Assembly: GCA_964579765.1 (NCBI GenBank)
Contig: CAZOIK010000256.1
Location: forward strand, 1-5,872
Direction: 5' to 3'
Source: DATNBT01 sp964579765
GTDB taxonomy: Bacteria; Acidobacteriota; Vicinamibacteria; Vicinamibacterales; CAVVIG01
Length of the DNA: 5,872 nt
The notes beneath the pieces were generated by a model that was not told the DNA's origin, ran no database searches, and saw nothing but the letters and a program-made list of their open reading frames with translations. Positions 5,375-5,872 of the stretch are shown piece by piece. Positions within the stretch are counted from its first letter, which is position 1. Each line of letters opens with the position of its first letter. The position numbers were made by a program, and so were the translations under genes.

Positions 5375-5872
5375 ATGACGACGAACGTCCACGACGCGCT
5401 CGGCCGGCTGGGCGCACTCGAGTTCCTGCACGGCGTCTCGATCGGCAGCCGCAGCATCGCCGGCGCCGGCGCGCCGCTCGTGGCGCGCTCGCCGATCGAC
5501 GGCAGCGTGCTGGCGGAGCTCACGGCAGCCGGCGCCGCGCAGGTGGACGAAGCGATCGACGCGGCAGACGCGGCGTTCACGCTGTGGCGAAGCGTGCCGG
5601 CGCCCGAGCGCGGACATCTGGTCCGGCGCTTCGGCGAGGCGATCAGGCGGCACAAGCCGGATCTCGCGCTGCTCGTGAGCCGCGAGGCCGGCAAGATCAC
5701 GCAGGAAGCGCTCGGCGAAGTGCAGGAGATGATCGACATCTGCGAGTTCGCCGTCGGCCTCAGCCGTCAGCTCTACGGAAAGACGATCGCGAGCGAGCGC
5801 CGCGACCATCGGCTGAGCGAGTCGTGGCATCCGCTCGGGCCCGTTGGCGTCATCACGGCATTCAACTTCCCG
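5375..5872 (+). CDS. ALDH7/antiquitin-type aldehyde dehydrogenase, likely aminoadipate-semialdehyde dehydrogenase (5' part)
   Basis: The first 166 residues of an aldehyde dehydrogenase are present; the gene runs off the right edge, so the catalytic Cys and Glu are not seen. Clear family features are ARSPIDGSVLAEL (37-49), the helix VDEAIDAADAAFTLWRSVPAPERG (from 57), SREAGKITQEALGEVQE (102-118) and GPVGVITAFNFP (155-166), the start of the NAD-binding segment. The stretch QLYGKTIASERRDHRLSESW (132-151) followed by HPLGPVG matches the ALDH7 group, whose human member (antiquitin) oxidises aminoadipate semialdehyde, or its cyclic form piperideine-6-carboxylate, to 2-aminoadipate. That is the next step after the upstream enzyme. 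The ATG at 5375 has a strong Shine-Dalgarno sequence 8 bases upstream. The enzyme should be cytoplasmic and NAD-dependent. Subfamily call is good; substrate is inferred from family and neighbour. Confidence 0.87.
   Translation, partial: MTTNVHDALGRLGALEFLHGVSIGSRSIAGAGAPLVARSPIDGSVLAELTAAGAAQVDEAIDAADAAFTLWRSVPAPERGHLVRRFGEAIRRHKPDLALLVSREAGKITQEALGEVQEMIDICEFAVGLSRQLYGKTIASERRDHRLSESWHPLGPVGVITAFNFP

Noticed and set aside
1..5872. Transposon ends, tRNA/rRNA genes, CRISPR repeats or phage genes
   Set aside because: I saw no direct repeats, terminal inverted repeats, transposase motifs or RNA gene signatures; the window is almost fully filled by six ordinary coding regions.

Overview
The window is GC-rich throughout (roughly two-thirds G+C by eye), with codons strongly ending in G or C, tight gene packing and no mobile element, RNA gene or CRISPR array. 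The gene mix is a secreted twin-VOC protein, a GluQ-like synthetase fragment, a DUF4118-GAF hybrid histidine kinase and a bacterial saccharopine dehydrogenase beside an ALDH7-type dehydrogenase. This suits a free-living, high-GC, Gram-negative soil-type bacterium. Acidobacteriota (Vicinamibacteria-like) is my best guess, but it rests on general resemblance, not on a marker gene.

Left part, minus strand (1-1243): a two-domain VOC/glyoxalase-fold protein with a signal peptide is followed by the 5' end of a class I glutamyl-tRNA synthetase-type gene, most like tRNA glutamyl-Q(34) synthetase. The second gene has no ATG, GTG or TTG near its catalytic start. It probably begins at a CTG that overlaps the VOC stop codon, so the two look translationally coupled.

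Middle, plus strand (1287-4138): a 43-bp divergent spacer with a candidate sigma70 promoter and a 10-bp palindrome separates the VOC gene from a 262-residue cytoplasmic protein of unknown function. A 50-bp spacer with an extended -10 element and a 20-bp near-perfect inverted repeat then leads into a 670-residue membrane-bound hybrid histidine kinase (DUF4118, coiled coil, GAF, HisKA, HATPase, receiver).

Right part, plus strand (4207-5872): saccharopine dehydrogenase and an ALDH7/antiquitin-type aldehyde dehydrogenase (cut by the window edge) lie 4 bp apart with strong ribosome binding sites. Together they would turn saccharopine into aminoadipate semialdehyde and then 2-aminoadipate, the lower part of lysine breakdown by the saccharopine route. 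The lysine-ketoglutarate reductase that would make saccharopine is not in the window. I see no wholly new system. The most interesting items are the CTG-start overlap, the dyad over the kinase promoter and the unassigned 262-residue protein.
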